A DNA stretch of 64,000 nt from Hippopus hippopus (Eukaryota > Mollusca > Bivalvia > Cardiida > Cardiidae): assembly GCA_946811185.2 (NCBI GenBank), contig OX328096.1, positions 46,018,252-46,082,251 on the forward strand, read 5' to 3'. Within the stretch, counting starts at the first letter, position 1. Every line of letters starts with the position of its first letter. The notes under the pieces were generated by a model that did not search any database, had not been told where the DNA came from, and saw nothing but the letters and a program-made list of their open reading frames with translations. Position numbers and translations under genes: made by a program. Of this stretch, positions 23,072 to 34,805 are shown one piece after another.

Positions 23072-23086
23072 ATGGAAACAGATTGA
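23072..23086 (+). CDS. ALYREF: ALYREF terminal coding exon (METD, stop)
   Basis: After acceptor 'atcttttacag' the frame continues in phase 0 as Met-Glu-Thr-Asp-stop (TGA at 23084-23086). ALYREF proteins typically end in M-D/E-T-S/D after the UAP56-binding motif, so this short ending is as expected. The exon continues as 3' UTR. Confidence 0.9.
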   Translation: METD

Positions 23087-23245
23087 AGAATTTGGAAATT
23101 TAACAGAGTGGCAGTGCATTTACAGCCAAAGTTTGGTTGCAATGCAATACTGGTTTAGACAAGCATTAAATATCCATACCTTAGTTATTTTTGAAGTGGA
23201 ACATGGATTGGCATGGGCTGATATTGTATTCGGTGTATGTTGGCA

Positions 23246-23251
23246 AATAAA
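23246..23251 (+). promoter_or_regulatory. Candidate poly(A) signal for ALYREF
   Basis: AATAAA, 160 bp after the stop codon. The first canonical hexamer downstream; use not demonstrated. Confidence 0.4.
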
Positions 23252-23663
23252 TAGTCAGCTTGACGAGTGTAAAGGAGTTGTGTAGGCAGGATTGGTTTTA
23301 AGTTATTTTATTGTCTAAAGAGGGAGGAAACTTATGGTTTAAATGTGATTCTTATAGTAAATTTTATCCTTCTTTTAAATTTCATACCATTCTAGTGTAC
23401 AGTGACAGCTGTGTTGGAAGATACATCAATTTTATCTAAACATGCATAATACTAGTTTATTTTTAAATGGCATACATGTGTATGACCAATCAAGATTGAA
23501 AAGTAAGGATGAAATTTTGTGTCAGTTTGGTCTCAGGAATATTACTCAACTTCTATGTCAAATTTTGAGAGGATATATACATATGGATATTTAATATCCA
23601 AGTCACTAAAGCTAAATGATCTGTAATGGCAAGGTTCCATTCATTCTTTGAAGCAAAGAACCT

Positions 23664-23879
23664 GTTAACTCTTTACCAAACGACAAACTTTCAGACTGCA
23701 ATAGCAGACGACAAAATAAATGTGACTGAAAAATTGAAATTTGTTTTGGGAAGGGTAGAAAACATTGTGAGAAAAGGAGAAAATGCTGGTTACCAGCATT
23801 TTCTCCTTTTCCCACAATGTTTTCAAAAGCCTTCTTTCACAGGGTCGTTAAAAGTCGGGATCGTGTGGTAAAGGGTTAA
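23664..23879. mobile_element. M1 foldback MITE, full length
   Basis: Clean copy between TTAA at 23664-23667 and TTAA at 23876-23879, ends 'ttaactctttaccaaacgac' and 'gtgtggtaaagggttaa'. The centre has the near-perfect palindrome around 'atgctggttaccagcat'. About 216 bp, non-coding. Confidence 0.9.
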
Positions 23880-24469
23880 AGCATATTGAAAAGAACCAAC
23901 TCTCAACCAACTCTCTGTGCATAACTTTTTGTTAGGTCACCTGATCAGATTAGATGTAATGCAAATCTCTATCAGCAGAGATAATCCAGTAGCATGAGAG
24001 TTTTTCGGGCTTAGTTCATCTCCCTAACAAATTTACATTTTTATAAATGATGAATAGAAACTTTCTAGTGTTATGTGGGATATCCAGTATGAATTAATGT
24101 TAAATTCATATGGGCATGTGAAATCGTAGCAAGAGGAGAAATTGCTTGTCCATGACAAATTTCAAGTTTGCCATGTTTTCCAAATTGATCTGCAAAAAAA
24201 AATTATCTGCAGAAGTTAAATAGTTACTAGAGTTGAAGCCAAAGTTGTAATTATGTATAAATAAGATAAAGCGAGATAATTTGGGATAAATATTCCTAAT
24301 TTAGCTTACAAAATAGCCATTTTATTGGCAAAGACAGAACATGTCAGCTAATCAAAAGGCTAGTCTTAAAATGTAATGTTGGAATTAAATATAAAATTGT
24401 TGGCAAATGCAGGGGTCCGTATACAAGAAATGAATCTTTATCTATTTAGAAAGTGTTTCAGTAGTTTTT
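23880..24469. other. Intergenic DNA, nothing recognised
   Basis: No ORF, repeat or structured element that I can name. Confidence 0.4.
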
Positions 24470-25643
24470 AGCTCACCTGAGCACGAAGTGCTCATGGGGA
24501 GCTATTGTGATCGTGCTGTGTCTGTTGTGCGGCGTGCGTCGTGAACTTTTCACCTTGTGTACGCACTAGAGGCCACATTTTCAGTCCGATACTCATGAAA
24601 CTTGGTCAGAATGTTTGTCTTGATGATATCTTGGATGAGTTCGAAAATGGGTCATGTCGGGTCAAAAACTAGGTCACTAGGTCAAATCTTAGAAAAATCT
24701 TGTGTATGCTCTACAGGCCACATTTTCCGTCCAATACTCCTGAAAGTTGGTCAGAATGTTTGCCTTGATGATATCTCAGACGAGTTCGAAAATGGGTTAT
24801 GTCGGGTCAAAAACTAGGTCAGTAGGTCAAATCTTAGAAAAACCTTGTGTACGCTCTAGAGGCCACATTTTCTGTCCAACACTCCTGAAAGTTGGTCAGA
24901 ATTTTTGTCTTGATAATATCTTGGACGAGTTCGACAATGGGTCATGTCGGGTCAAAAACTAGGTCACTAGGTCAAATATCAGAAAAACCTTGTGTACGCT
25001 CTACAGGCCACATTTTCAGTCCAACACTCTTGAAAGTTAGTCAGAATGTTTGTCTTGATGATATCTCGGACGAGTTCAAAAATGGGTAATGTCAGGTCAA
25101 AAACTAGGTCACAAGGTCAAATCTTAGGAAAACATTGTGTACGCTCTGGAGGACACATTTTCAGTCCGATACTCCTGAAACTCGGTCAGAATGTTTGTCT
25201 TGATGAGACCTTGAATGAAATTAAATTTGGGTCATGAGGGGTCAAAAACTAGGTCACTGGGTCAAAAATTGGAAAAACCTTGTGTACGCTCTAGAGGCTA
25301 CATTTTCAGTCTGATACTCTTTAAACTTGGTCAGAATGTTTGTTTTTGTGATATCTCAAAAGAGTTTGATAATGGGTAATGTCGCGTCAAAACTAGGTCA
25401 TTTGGTCAAATCTTAGAAAAACCTTTTGTACGCTCTAGAGGTCTCATTTTTAATGCAATACTCATGAAACTTGGTCAGAATGTTGGTCTTGCACCAGTTT
25501 GCAAGTGGGTCATTTCGGGTCAATAACTCATGAAAATCTTGGTAGAATGTTTGTCATAATATCTCAAAAGAGATTGAAAATGGGTCATGTTTGGTCAAAT
25601 GACTCAGGTGAGCGATTTCAGGGCCATCATGGCCCTCTTGTTT
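24470..25643 (+). mobile_element. T1 tandem-repeat element, young copy
   Basis: 5' 'tagctcacctgagcacgaag' with hairpin 'tgagcacgaagtgctca'. It has seven ~145 bp monomers, then 'actcaggtgagcgatttcag', hairpin 'gggccatcatggccc' and 'tcttgttt'. Neighbouring monomers are very similar, so this looks recent. Overlapping 63-71 aa ORFs recur once per monomer because 145 is not a multiple of three; they are not genes. Confidence 0.9.
24671..24684 (+). promoter_or_regulatory. DR2 nuclear-receptor-type repeats in T1 monomers
   Basis: AGGTCACTAGGTCA. Related DR2 sites follow once per monomer at 24816-24829, 24961-24974, 25116-25129, 25251-25264 and 25394-25407, so one element carries six. Half-sites match the AGGTCA consensus; binding is untested. 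Confidence 0.45.
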
Positions 25644-26038
25644 CTTTATTTGTATGTTAGGCACAGCTTTTGTTTTACATTCATTAGATCAAATTTTTTA
25701 TGTTCCACAAGGTAAATATCACATTCATATTGTAAATAAATGTTTTCCATTATCTCCGTGAAATACAGATGTTTTTCTAATGGCTGCTGTTTTTTTTCTC
25801 TCTACCTATCTTGTATCCAATTTTGATATCGAAATGCTGCATAAAGAGTAGAGATTTGCCCATACAATGCAGGCTGGTTTCAAACATACAAAACTATATG
25901 CAACAGAGCTTAAAAAAAACTTGCATAAAAAGATAATTCCTTTGACTTGTGAATGGACAAGAAAATTGCACTCTATACAAGTTTGAAAGCATATGTATAT
26001 AACAAAATAAGTACTGAATAAGTGTTTTTTTCCTGCAG
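25644..26038. other. Intergenic DNA, nothing recognised
   Basis: AT-rich; ends in a pyrimidine run 'gttttttttcctgcag'-like that could serve as a splice acceptor for the candidate exon that follows. Confidence 0.35.
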
Positions 26039-26159
26039 TTATTTTATTTCTGCTATGTCTGCAAACAAACTCGAGGCCGCAGAAATTAAACAGGCAGGTT
26101 ATCATGTCCAACTTTGTCGGGAAAAAAAAGACCTGTATCAAAACATGGATGACTTCTAG
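26039..26159 (+). CDS. Candidate short terminal coding exon, unidentified
   Basis: A good acceptor ('tttttttcctgcag') is followed by one base and then an open frame YFISAMSANKLEAAEIKQAG, continuing to QNMDDF and TAG at 26157-26159. From the internal ATG (26055) it is 34 codons. Base composition is more balanced than the flanks and the residues look like a soluble helical tail. The phase does not match the ALYREF exon ends, and I do not recognise the protein. It could be a last exon of an unplaced gene or chance. Confidence 0.25.
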
Positions 26160-26809
26160 TCATAGGGTTATGTATGAAACTCAAGTGTGTCAATTCTGCT
26201 ATAAAACAGCCATTTTTTTTCCCATTGAATTGAATTGGTCTTCAGGAAACGTCGATCAAGAGTTATGACTTCTTAATACTGGTAAATGTCAGGTAAAATA
26301 CTATAATAAAGATGTAACATCTACTTACCGGGCGCCAATGTATAAAATCACTGATTATAATTCTGGTATTCTACCTCTATTTGTTTTTTTGCACCAAAGT
26401 GTAAAAACACACATCAAATTCTCATATTTCAAATATGACAAAAGGTCAACACTACCTTTTTCTTACGCTAAATTATGCTATTGAAGTCTGCTAAAGGTTA
26501 ACAACTTCTGGAAAATGGTAATTCCGTTTATACATGTATGAATTACAGACTATTAAAAAAAATAGAGTAATTCTCTCAAATATTCTTTTACAAAATAAAC
26601 ATGGCTGTTGAGCCACATAGAGCAATTTAAACTGTTGATCTTTGATATGGTAGTATTTTAAGACCAGGTGGGGATATCTATCCATATATTCATACATAGC
26701 ATTCATACATAACAGGAGGTAAATTGTAATCAACAATAATTCTCGTGATTCAACTGCTGCAGATATTGAATACCTAAAGTACACAGACTAGACATTTCAG
26801 GTTTGTGTA
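26160..26809. other. Intergenic DNA, nothing recognised
   Basis: No supported gene. 'ctacttaccgggcgcc' at about 26320 looks like a minus-strand splice donor, but no open frame accompanies it. Confidence 0.35.
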
Positions 26810-27034
26810 GATTTTACCAAACGACAAAATTTCAGACTACTCCAAACTGAAAGAATTTGCAGACGACAAAATATATGTAACTAAAAAGATGCTGATGGTC
26901 TGTGATAGTCTTGAAAACCTTGCAAGAGAAGGAGAAAATGCTGGTCACTAGCATTTTCTCCTTTTCTCACAAGGTTTTCAAAAGGCTATTTCCTCAGGGT
27001 TGTTTAAACTCAAGGTTGTGTGGTAAAGGGTTAA
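26810..27034. mobile_element. M1 foldback MITE, full length
   Basis: From 'attttaccaaacgacaaaat' to 'tgtggtaaagggttaa', TTAA at 27031-27034, centre 'aaaatgctggtcactagcat'. A second damaged M1 piece follows at about 27130-27238. Confidence 0.85.
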
Positions 27035-27239
27035 ACACCCCTCTTTTTGTAATAAAATGTAAAATTCTGAACCTGCAGGGGGAAAAAAAAAAACACTTTC
27101 ACAGTAACTATATGACTTGAATGATGAGACTTGTTTGCCACAGGGCAGAAAACCTTGTTGGGAAAGCTGAAAATACAAATTATCAACACATTTTTCCTTT
27201 GTCAAGGATAGTTTCATAAGCCCTCTTCCTCAGGATTTT

Positions 27240-29029
27240 TAGCTCAGCTGAGCACGAAGTGCTCAGGATGAGCTATTGTGATCACTCACCGTCCGTCCGT
27301 CGTCCGTGCGTTCACATTTCTTTGTTTACACTGTATCATCTACAAATATTAACCAATCAGCACTAAACTTGGTCAAAATATATATGACCATAAGATCTCG
27401 GATGAGTTCGATTATGGGTCTAATCGGACTAGAACAACTGGAGTTATTTGCCCTGAATTAGAAAAATTGCTATATTTGACTGTTTACACTCTAGCATCTA
27501 CAATTTTTAACCAATCGGCACTAAACTTGGTCAAAATATATATGACCATTAGATCTTGGATGAGTTCGATTATGGGTCTAATCGGACCAAAACAACTAGA
27601 GTTATTTGCCCTTGAATTACAAAAATTGCTATATTTGACTTTGTTTACACTCTAGCATCTACAAATATCAACCAATCAGCACCAAACTTGGTCAAAATAT
27701 ATATGACTATAAGATCTCGGATGAGTTCGATTATGGGTCTAATCGGACCGGAATGACTGGAGTTATTTGCCCTTGAATTAGAAAAATTGCTATATTTGCA
27801 TTTGTTTACACTCTAGCATCTAGAATTTTTAACCAATCGGCACTAAACTTGGTCAAAATATATATGACCATTAGATCTTGGATGAGTTCGATTATGGGTC
27901 TAATTGGACCAAAACAACTGGAGTTACTTGCCCTTGAATTACAAAAATTGCTATATTTGACTTTGTTTACACTCTAGCATCTACAAATATCAACCAATCA
28001 GCACCAAACTTGGTCAAAATATATATGACTATAAGATCTCGGATGAGATCAATTATGGGTCTAATCGGACCAGAACGACTGGAGTTATTTGCCCTTGAAT
28101 TAGAAAGTTCTTTAGAATAGTTCTTTGTCTGGAGCATAACTTTGTTATTTCCAGTCCGATTGACTTGAAACTTGGCATTTGTGTTGCAATAATACGGAGT
28201 GCAGTGTGAAAGAACCATAACTCTACCTCGTACTGTCTATGATTTATTTCCCTTTGATCATCATTTTTACAGCATTTTCTGCTCATCTGGAATATAACTT
28301 TGTCATCTCCAGCCTGAACATCTTTAAATTTGGTATGCATGATTGTTGAAAAATTATGGAGTGCAGTGCACAAGAACCATAACTCTTCCTAGTGTGAATT
28401 TTGAGTTATTCCCCCTTTGACCTTCATTTTTATAGCATTTCTTGCTTGTCTGGAGCAAAACTTTGTCATCTTAAGTAGGAATGACTTGAAATTTGGTATG
28501 CTTATTTGTTGCAATATTTGGAAGTGCAGTGCGCAAGAATTGTAACTCTACCTCATGCTGTCTTTGAGTTATTTCCCTTTGATTGTCATTTTTACAGCAT
28601 TTAGTGCTTGTCCGGAATATAACTTTGTCATCTCAAGTCAGAACGACTTCAAATTTGGTATGCATGTTTGTTGCAATACTACCGAGTACAGTGCGCAAGA
28701 ACAATAACTCTACCTAGCGCATATTTTGAGTAATTCCACTTTGATCTTCATTTTTACAGAATTTTTTGCTTGTCCGGAACAGAACTTTGAAGTCTCAAGT
28801 CAAATTGACTTGAGACTTGGTAAACATGTTTGTTGCATTACCTGCCCTTTGCAATTATTATACCTCCTCGACAACTGGCGGTGGGATAGGCATATCTTGC
28901 GACAATTTGTTGCTCTTGTTTCATTATCATTTGACCTTGAACCTCAATATTTGGTATTTATCTTCATTGTTGACCTTTACTGCTTAATACGCAGGTGAGC
29001 GATATAGGACCATCATGGTCCTCTCGTTT
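27240..29029 (+). mobile_element. T4 tandem-repeat element containing T2 sequence (chimera, copy 1)
   Basis: 5' 'tagctcagctgagcacgaag' and 'caccgtccgtccgtcgtccg'. It has five ~162 bp T4 monomers ('tttgtttacactctagcatc', 'aaacttggtcaaaatatata', 'gatgagttcgattatgggtc'). At about 28104 it switches to T2 monomers, which run to the T2 end 'ttgctcttgttt' near 28921. T4 3' sequence resumes ('acgcaggtgagcgatatagg', hairpin 'ggaccatcatggtcc', 'tctcgttt') to 29029. Confidence 0.8.
28105..28921 (+). mobile_element. T2 segment inside T4
   Basis: Starts 'agttctttagaatagttctt', then four to five T2 monomers, a shortened end module 'ctcgacaactggcggtggga' and 'ttgctcttgttt'. It lacks the 5' module seen at 17062. 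Confidence 0.75.
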
Positions 29030-29250
29030 CTTTTTCTCACAATGATTTCTATCCCTCTGAACACAAATTTATTTGAGCCATATTTCATTTGTAGTATGCA
29101 AGTGCTTTGATTTGGTCTGGTTTGAAATTTTGTCACCTGCTAAATACTAGTAGTTTTGATGTAAAGGCTTATGTTAGGGCATTATGATGCAACATGAATC
29201 CAATGTCAACAGTGTGGCTTATTATTAACTACAACCCCTACTTAACTTAT

Positions 29251-30590
29251 TAGCTCACCTGAGCACGAAGTGCTCAGGATGAGCTGTTGTGATCACTCAC
29301 CGTCCGTCGTCCGTCCGTCAGTTCACATTTTTTTGTTTACACTCCAGCATCTACAAATCTCAACCAATCAGCACCAAACTTGGTCAAAATATATATGACC
29401 GTAAGATCTCGGATGAGTTCGATTATGGGTCTAATCGGACCAGAACTGGAGTTATTTGCCCTTGAATTAGAAAAATTGCTATATTTGACTTTGTTTACAC
29501 TCTAGCATCTACAAATATCAACCAATCAGCACCAAACTTGGTCAAAATATATATATGACCGTAAGATCTTGGATGAGTTCGATTATGGGTCTAATCAGAC
29601 CAGAACAACCGGAGTTATTTGCCCTTGAATTACAAAAATTGCTATATTTGACTTGGTTTACACTCTAGCATCTACAATTTTTAACCAATCATTACCAAAC
29701 TTGGTCAAAATATATATGACCATAAGATCTCGGATGATTTCGATTATGGGTCTAATCAGACCAGAACAACTAGAGTTATTTGCCTTTGAATTAAAAAAAT
29801 TGCTATATTTGACTTCTTTTTCACTCTAGCATCTACAATTTTTAACCAATCAGCATCAAACTTGGTCAAAATACATGTAACAAGATCTCGGATGAGTTCA
29901 ATTATAGGTCTAATCGGACCAGAATGACTGGAGTTATTTGCCCTTGAATTAGAAAGTTCTTTAGAATAGTTCTTTGTCCAGAGCATAACTTTGTCATCTC
30001 CAGTCCGATTGACTTGAAACTTGGCAGTTGTGTTTGTTGCAATAATACAGAGTGCAGTGCGAAAGAACCAAAACTCTACATCATACTGTCTTTGAGTTAT
30101 TTTCCTTTGCTCGTCATTTTTCCAGCATTTTCTGCTTGTCTGGAATATAACTTTGTCATCTCTAGCCTGAACATCTTCAAATTTGGTATGTATGATTGTT
30201 GAAAAATTACGGAGTGCACTGCACAAGAACCATAACTCTTCCTAGCATGAATTTTGAGTTAATCCCCCTTTAACCTTCATTTTTATAGCATTTCTTGCTT
30301 GTCTGGAGCAAGACTTTGTCATCTTAAGTAGGAATGACTTGAAATATGGTAGCTTATTTGTTGCAATATTTGGAAGTGCAGTGCGCAAGAATTGTAACTC
30401 TACCTCATGCTGTCTTTGAGTTATTTCCCTTTGATTGTCATTTTTACAGCATTTAGTGCTTGTCCGGAATACAACTTTGTCATCTCAAGTCAGAACGACT
30501 TCAAACTTGGTATGCATGTTTGTTGCAATATAACCGAGTACAGTGTGCAAGAACAATATTATTACCTAGCACGGATTTTGAGTAACTGAT
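29251..30590 (+). mobile_element. T4/T2 chimera, copy 2
   Basis: 5' 'tagctcacctgagcacgaag', four T4 monomers, then at about 29953 exactly the same junction as copy 1 ('gaattagaaagttctttaga'), followed by T2 monomers broken off at about 30585. Neither a T2 nor a T4 3' end is present at that point. Confidence 0.8.
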
Positions 30591-30911
30591 TGTTCTTCTG
30601 TAAATGTCTTGATTAAGAGTCACTTGTCAATGTTCCTGGGAAAATCGGAGCAAAAATGTGATTGATCAACTACAGAATATGCTAGGAAATATATAATCAA
30701 AATACTGTAATACTGTAATGCTTTACCAGGAAAAATTTTACACTTGCTCATATTAATGCATATAATCAATTTTAATGATACTCAAATTATTGGGTTTGCC
30801 TTTCAAAGCGTACAAAACATGGCAAAAGGAAACTATGCTGGTTACTTTAACGACGTATATGACAAATGTTCGCACGCATCCTACTGCGCATGTAATTTTG
30901 TCGCGGATATT
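30591..30911. other. Spacer with M1-like half element
   Basis: Mostly unrecognised. 30775-30845 ('tttgcctttcaaagcg', 'ggaaactatgctggttac') resembles the left arm of M1. Confidence 0.4.
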
Positions 30912-32047
30912 AAATCAAAAGGGCAGGCTGCGTCCAGTTCTTTGTCTGGAGCATAACTTTGTCATCTCCAGTCCGATTGACTTGAAACTTGGCATGTGTG
31001 TTTGTTGCAATTATACAGAGTGCAGTGCGAAAGAACCATAACTCTACCTTGTGCCGTCTCTGAGTTATTTCCCTTTGATCGTCATTTTTATAGCATTTTC
31101 TGCTTGTCCGGAGCACAACTTTGTCATCTCCAGTCTGATTGACTTGAAACTTGGCATATGTTTGTTGCAATAATACGGAGTGCAGTGCAAAAGAACCATA
31201 ACTCTACCTCGTGCTGTCTTTGAGTTATTTCCCTTTGATCGTCATTTTTACAGCATTTTCTGCTTGTCCCGAGCATAACTTTGTCATCTCCAGTCTGGTT
31301 GACTTGAAACTTGGCATTTGTGTTTGTTGCAATAATACAGAGTGCAGTGCAAAAGAACCATAACTCTACTCGTGCTGTCTTTGAGTTATTTCCCTTTGAT
31401 CGTCATTTTTACAGCATTTTCTGCTTGTCCGGAGCATAACTTTGTCATCTCCAGTCCGATTGACTTGAAACTTGGTATTTGTGTTTGTTGCAATAATACG
31501 GAGTGCAGCGCGAAAGAACCGTAACTCTACCTCATGCTGTCTTTGAGTTCATTTTTACAGCATTTTCTGCTTGTCGGGAATATAACTTAGTCATCTCTAG
31601 TCTGAACATCTTTAAATTTGGTATGCATGATTGTTGAAAATTTACGGAGTGCAGTGCACAAGAACCATAATTCTTCCTAGCACAAATTTTGAGTTATTTC
31701 CCTTTGATCGTCATTTTACAGCATTTAGTGCTTGTCCGGAATATAACTTTGTCATCTCAAGTCAGAGTGACTTCAAACTTGGTATGCATGTTTGTTCCAA
31801 TATTACGGAGTACAGTGCGTAAGAACAATAACTCTACCTAGTGCGGATTTTGAGTAATTCCACTTTGATCTTCATTTTTACAGTATTTCTTGCTTGTCCG
31901 GAACAGAACTTTGTCACCTCAAGTCAAATTGACTTGAGACTCTTGGTAAACATGTTTGTTGCATTACCTACCCTTTACGATTATTATACCCCCTCGACAA
32001 CTGGTGGTGGGACGGGCGTATCTTGCGACAATTTGCCGCTCTTGTTT
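30912..32047 (+). mobile_element. T2 element, 5' truncated
   Basis: Begins at 'gggcaggctgcgtccagttc', which corresponds to the inside of the 5' module at 17107. Seven T2 monomers follow, then a shortened end module 'ctcgacaactggtggtggga' and 'ccgctcttgttt'. Several adjacent monomers are of the same type (31130-31500), unlike the four-type cycle at 1-5340. Confidence 0.85.
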
Positions 32048-33090
32048 AACATAATGGCAATACTATTGGTGCACTGAAACAAGCAGCACTTTCTTTGTGT
32101 AGTATTGGTGAAGAGAAAAAAATGGATCTTTGAACTGTCGCTGTGAAATAATTAAAATGCTGCTGACACGGCATTGCACACCAAACAAGGAAACAAAGGC
32201 AGGAAATTTAAAGCTGTGGAAGCATAGCTGTTTCCACTTCGAAAATTATTGTTGGAAAATGAGAAATCACTCCTACTGAGCAATTTCTCCTTTTCCCACT
32301 ATGTTTGCTGAGCTTTTATCCTATTTTTCTCCTTGAAAAAATAACTTTCACAGTGACCTTCAACCTTGTTTTCTGACGAAATAAGCATGGGTAGGTGTCA
32401 TTTTTATTTTTTCTTATTATTTAGAATTATAGATACTATTAGTGTGAAAATTTTAAGAAAAATCTGTCTGTTAGTAAGTATGTACTTAAGATTAACCCTT
32501 AAATCAGTCAAATTATCTCCCTTTTTAACTCAATGATCCATATATAACATGCATATTTGTACATTTACCATGCTCAAAACCAGACCATATATTTTTTGTG
32601 CAAAATATATGAATTTTCATTAAAATAATGTATATTTGTATAATTTTCCTGTAATTTTCCTGTTTAACTGACTATTGAAGAAAACCGTGTTAAATCCAAT
32701 ATAAGCTGAATTTTGGAACTGTATATACCTTTGTCAAAGGCAAACTTCTCAGAAGCGAGCACGGTGACCCACATCTTTTTTTACTGTAATCTCCTAGAGA
32801 CATGATGAGCTTTGTATGTGCAAAGTTTAAAAAAAAAATCTGTCTGTTAGAAAAATTTGTAATATACGTCGTTAGCCTTTTACCTCCTTCATAAAAATAT
32901 CAGATCGTAAAATAAAGCATTACCACAATGATCGTGGTTGAAACTCCCTTAAAAGTATTAATACTGCACTTTGCATCTCGAAAATTTGGGATGATCAAGG
33001 TTTGCTCAGTAACACCTGCAGATTACCGACTAAAAAGGAACTGATAAAGTCTTGAAAAATGGCATTAGTACTCCTGTTTTTTAGGCTGGG
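32048..33090. other. Intergenic DNA with one M1 remnant
   Basis: 'aatgagaaatcactcctact' to 'tttctccttttcccac' (32257-32302) is an M1-type centre. The rest is AT-rich and unrecognised. Confidence 0.4.
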
Positions 33091-33266
33091 TTAACCCTTA
33101 ACCTGCCAAATGAATGAAATGAAATCTTCGAGCAAAAAGTATAAGCCCAAATTTTGCTATTTCAAAGATATACAGTATTTGGGGGAAAAATACCTTTTTA
33201 TCAGACAATGTAGATCAAGATCAGATTGCATGTTCTTTGAGTCATGCTTAGTACCGTAAGGGTTAA
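33091..33266. mobile_element. M4 MITE (TTAACCCTTA ends)
   Basis: 176 bp from TTAACCCTTA to its complement TAAGGGTTAA (one mismatch). The interior contains 'agacaatgtagatcaagatc', shared with the copies at 38484 and 42697. TTAA at both tips. Confidence 0.85.
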
Positions 33267-33407
33267 AAGCTCTTGGTGACAGAATCATGGCTTATAGGAG
33301 CAATCTAAAGCATTCTAAGCAAAATGAATTATTGTTTTTAATTACATTGCTCCCATATAAATTATCAGAATTCTCAACCCAAAGCTTTATTTTTCATGCA
33401 AAAAGAA

Positions 33408-33605
33408 ATGATCCATGCTCTGTGAAAAGCAGGCTAACCTGTGCCAAAACTATTCGCTATTGGTCAATTATCTGTATGTCAAAGGACCAGTCTACCTCAT
33501 GGTTCGATTCAATTGTTAGGCAAAATTGATTTTTATGGATCCATAATTATGTGATGTTTTGATTGGTATAATGCATCACAGAGATGCAATAAGCATGGCT
33601 CAAAT
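33408..33605. mobile_element. M3-like MITE
   Basis: 'atccatgctctgtgaaaagc' at left and 'gcaataagcatggctca' at right. The middle 'ctattggtcaattatctgta' and 'gaccagtctacctcatg' match the M3 copy at 21598. Confidence 0.7.
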
Positions 33606-33774
33606 GTTTTAATTAGTGTGATTTATTTAGTACAATCAGGGTGGCTAGCCACATGCATTATTTCAGGGCAACACATGTTCTTCCTGGGCATATTAAGTCT
33701 TGCAAGGCAAGCATGGTCATCTTAACACTGTTTCTTCAATGAAAGGAAAACTTCCTTCGTGAGAAAACTTGGTT

Positions 33775-33982
33775 TTAACTCTTGGCAACATTTTAGACTG
33801 GTCCAATTTAATGCATTTGCAAATGACAAATGTAACTAAAATGAATTGATGTGTTTAAAAGGGTTGGAAATATTTTGAGGAAAGGAGAAAATGTTGGTAA
33901 CCATAGTATCCTTTTCCCTCAATATTTTCAAAAAGCTTTTCCCCAGGGTTGTTAAAACCCAGGATTGTTAGGCAAAGGGTAC
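33775..33982. mobile_element. M1 foldback MITE, diverged
   Basis: TTAA at 33775-33778, 'ttttagactggtccaattt', centre 'aaaatgttggtaaccatagt', right end 'ttaggcaaagggta'. Confidence 0.75.
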
Positions 33983-34159
33983 ATACAGTTTGGGTAGGTA
34001 TGGAGCAAAGAAATTCAGTGAGCCACTGAGTAGATCGAAGAAAGAAGGCTACCGAGTTATGTGCCTTAATCTGCACTCCGCGCCACAAAAATATGAGTTG
34101 TGTTCATGCAATGTGTGTTATTAGTGTATAGAGGATAGCCTTGTTTGACCCAATAACCC

Positions 34160-34795
34160 TGAATTTCTAGCAAAAAATATTTGCAGTGTAAAACTAGAAC
34201 TGTTGCAGGCGGACAAACACCCCCACCTGGTGCCTTGTCGCTGAATGACTGCTCCTTTCAAAATCCAAAATTTAAAAATAAAGGGTAATAACTCCAAAAA
34301 TAATGAAGACAGAGTTGTGGATCTTGTGCATTTGCACTTGCCCTTGATGTGATCTATCTGTATTTGCAGTTTCAAGTCATTAACTTGTATACTTTTGAAA
34401 ATATGCTTTGAACAAAAATTTCTTAAAGGCAATGACACCAAAAATACTGAAGACAGTGTTAGGGATCTCGTGTTTTACATTTGTCCTCAACATGATTTTC
34501 TGAAAATGAAGTCTGAAGTCAACAGCTTTTATATTTTGGAAGTTATGCTATGGACAAAAATCCAAATTGTAAAGTAACAAAGGGCAATAACTCCAAAAAT
34601 AATGAAGACAGAGTTATGGATCTTGTGAACTGCAATTATCCTCAATGTCATCTTTTTATGCATGAAATTTGAAATTGATGGCTTTCATACTTTGGAAGTT
34701 TTGCTCCAGACAGGATTTCAGAGGAGAGACTGATTGACAGACAGACACAAAGACGGATAAGGTGACTCCAGTTTACCTCCACAAACTTTTATTTG
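34160..34795 (-). repeat. T8 tandem repeat, about three monomers
   Basis: Units of roughly 150-160 bp starting 'ctccaaaaataatgaagaca' at about 34290, 34436 and 34590, each with a 'tggaagtt.tgct..gaca' block. It ends with 'gactgattgacagacagaca' and 'ggataaggtgactccagttt', the kind of 5' end (on minus) common to these families. Confidence 0.65.
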
Positions 34796-34805
34796 TGTGG
34801 TTATA

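Noticed and set aside
23022..23285. 87 aa ORF overlapping the end of ALYREF
   Set aside because: It is in another frame from the METD ending and runs through intron and 3' UTR.
24602..25237. Overlapping ORFs of the type MVRMFVLMISW
   Set aside because: One per T1 monomer in shifting frames; no homologue or codon bias recognised.
26320..26400. Minus-strand exon with donor-like 'cgcccg/gtaagtag'
   Set aside because: All three frames have stops just upstream of the donor.
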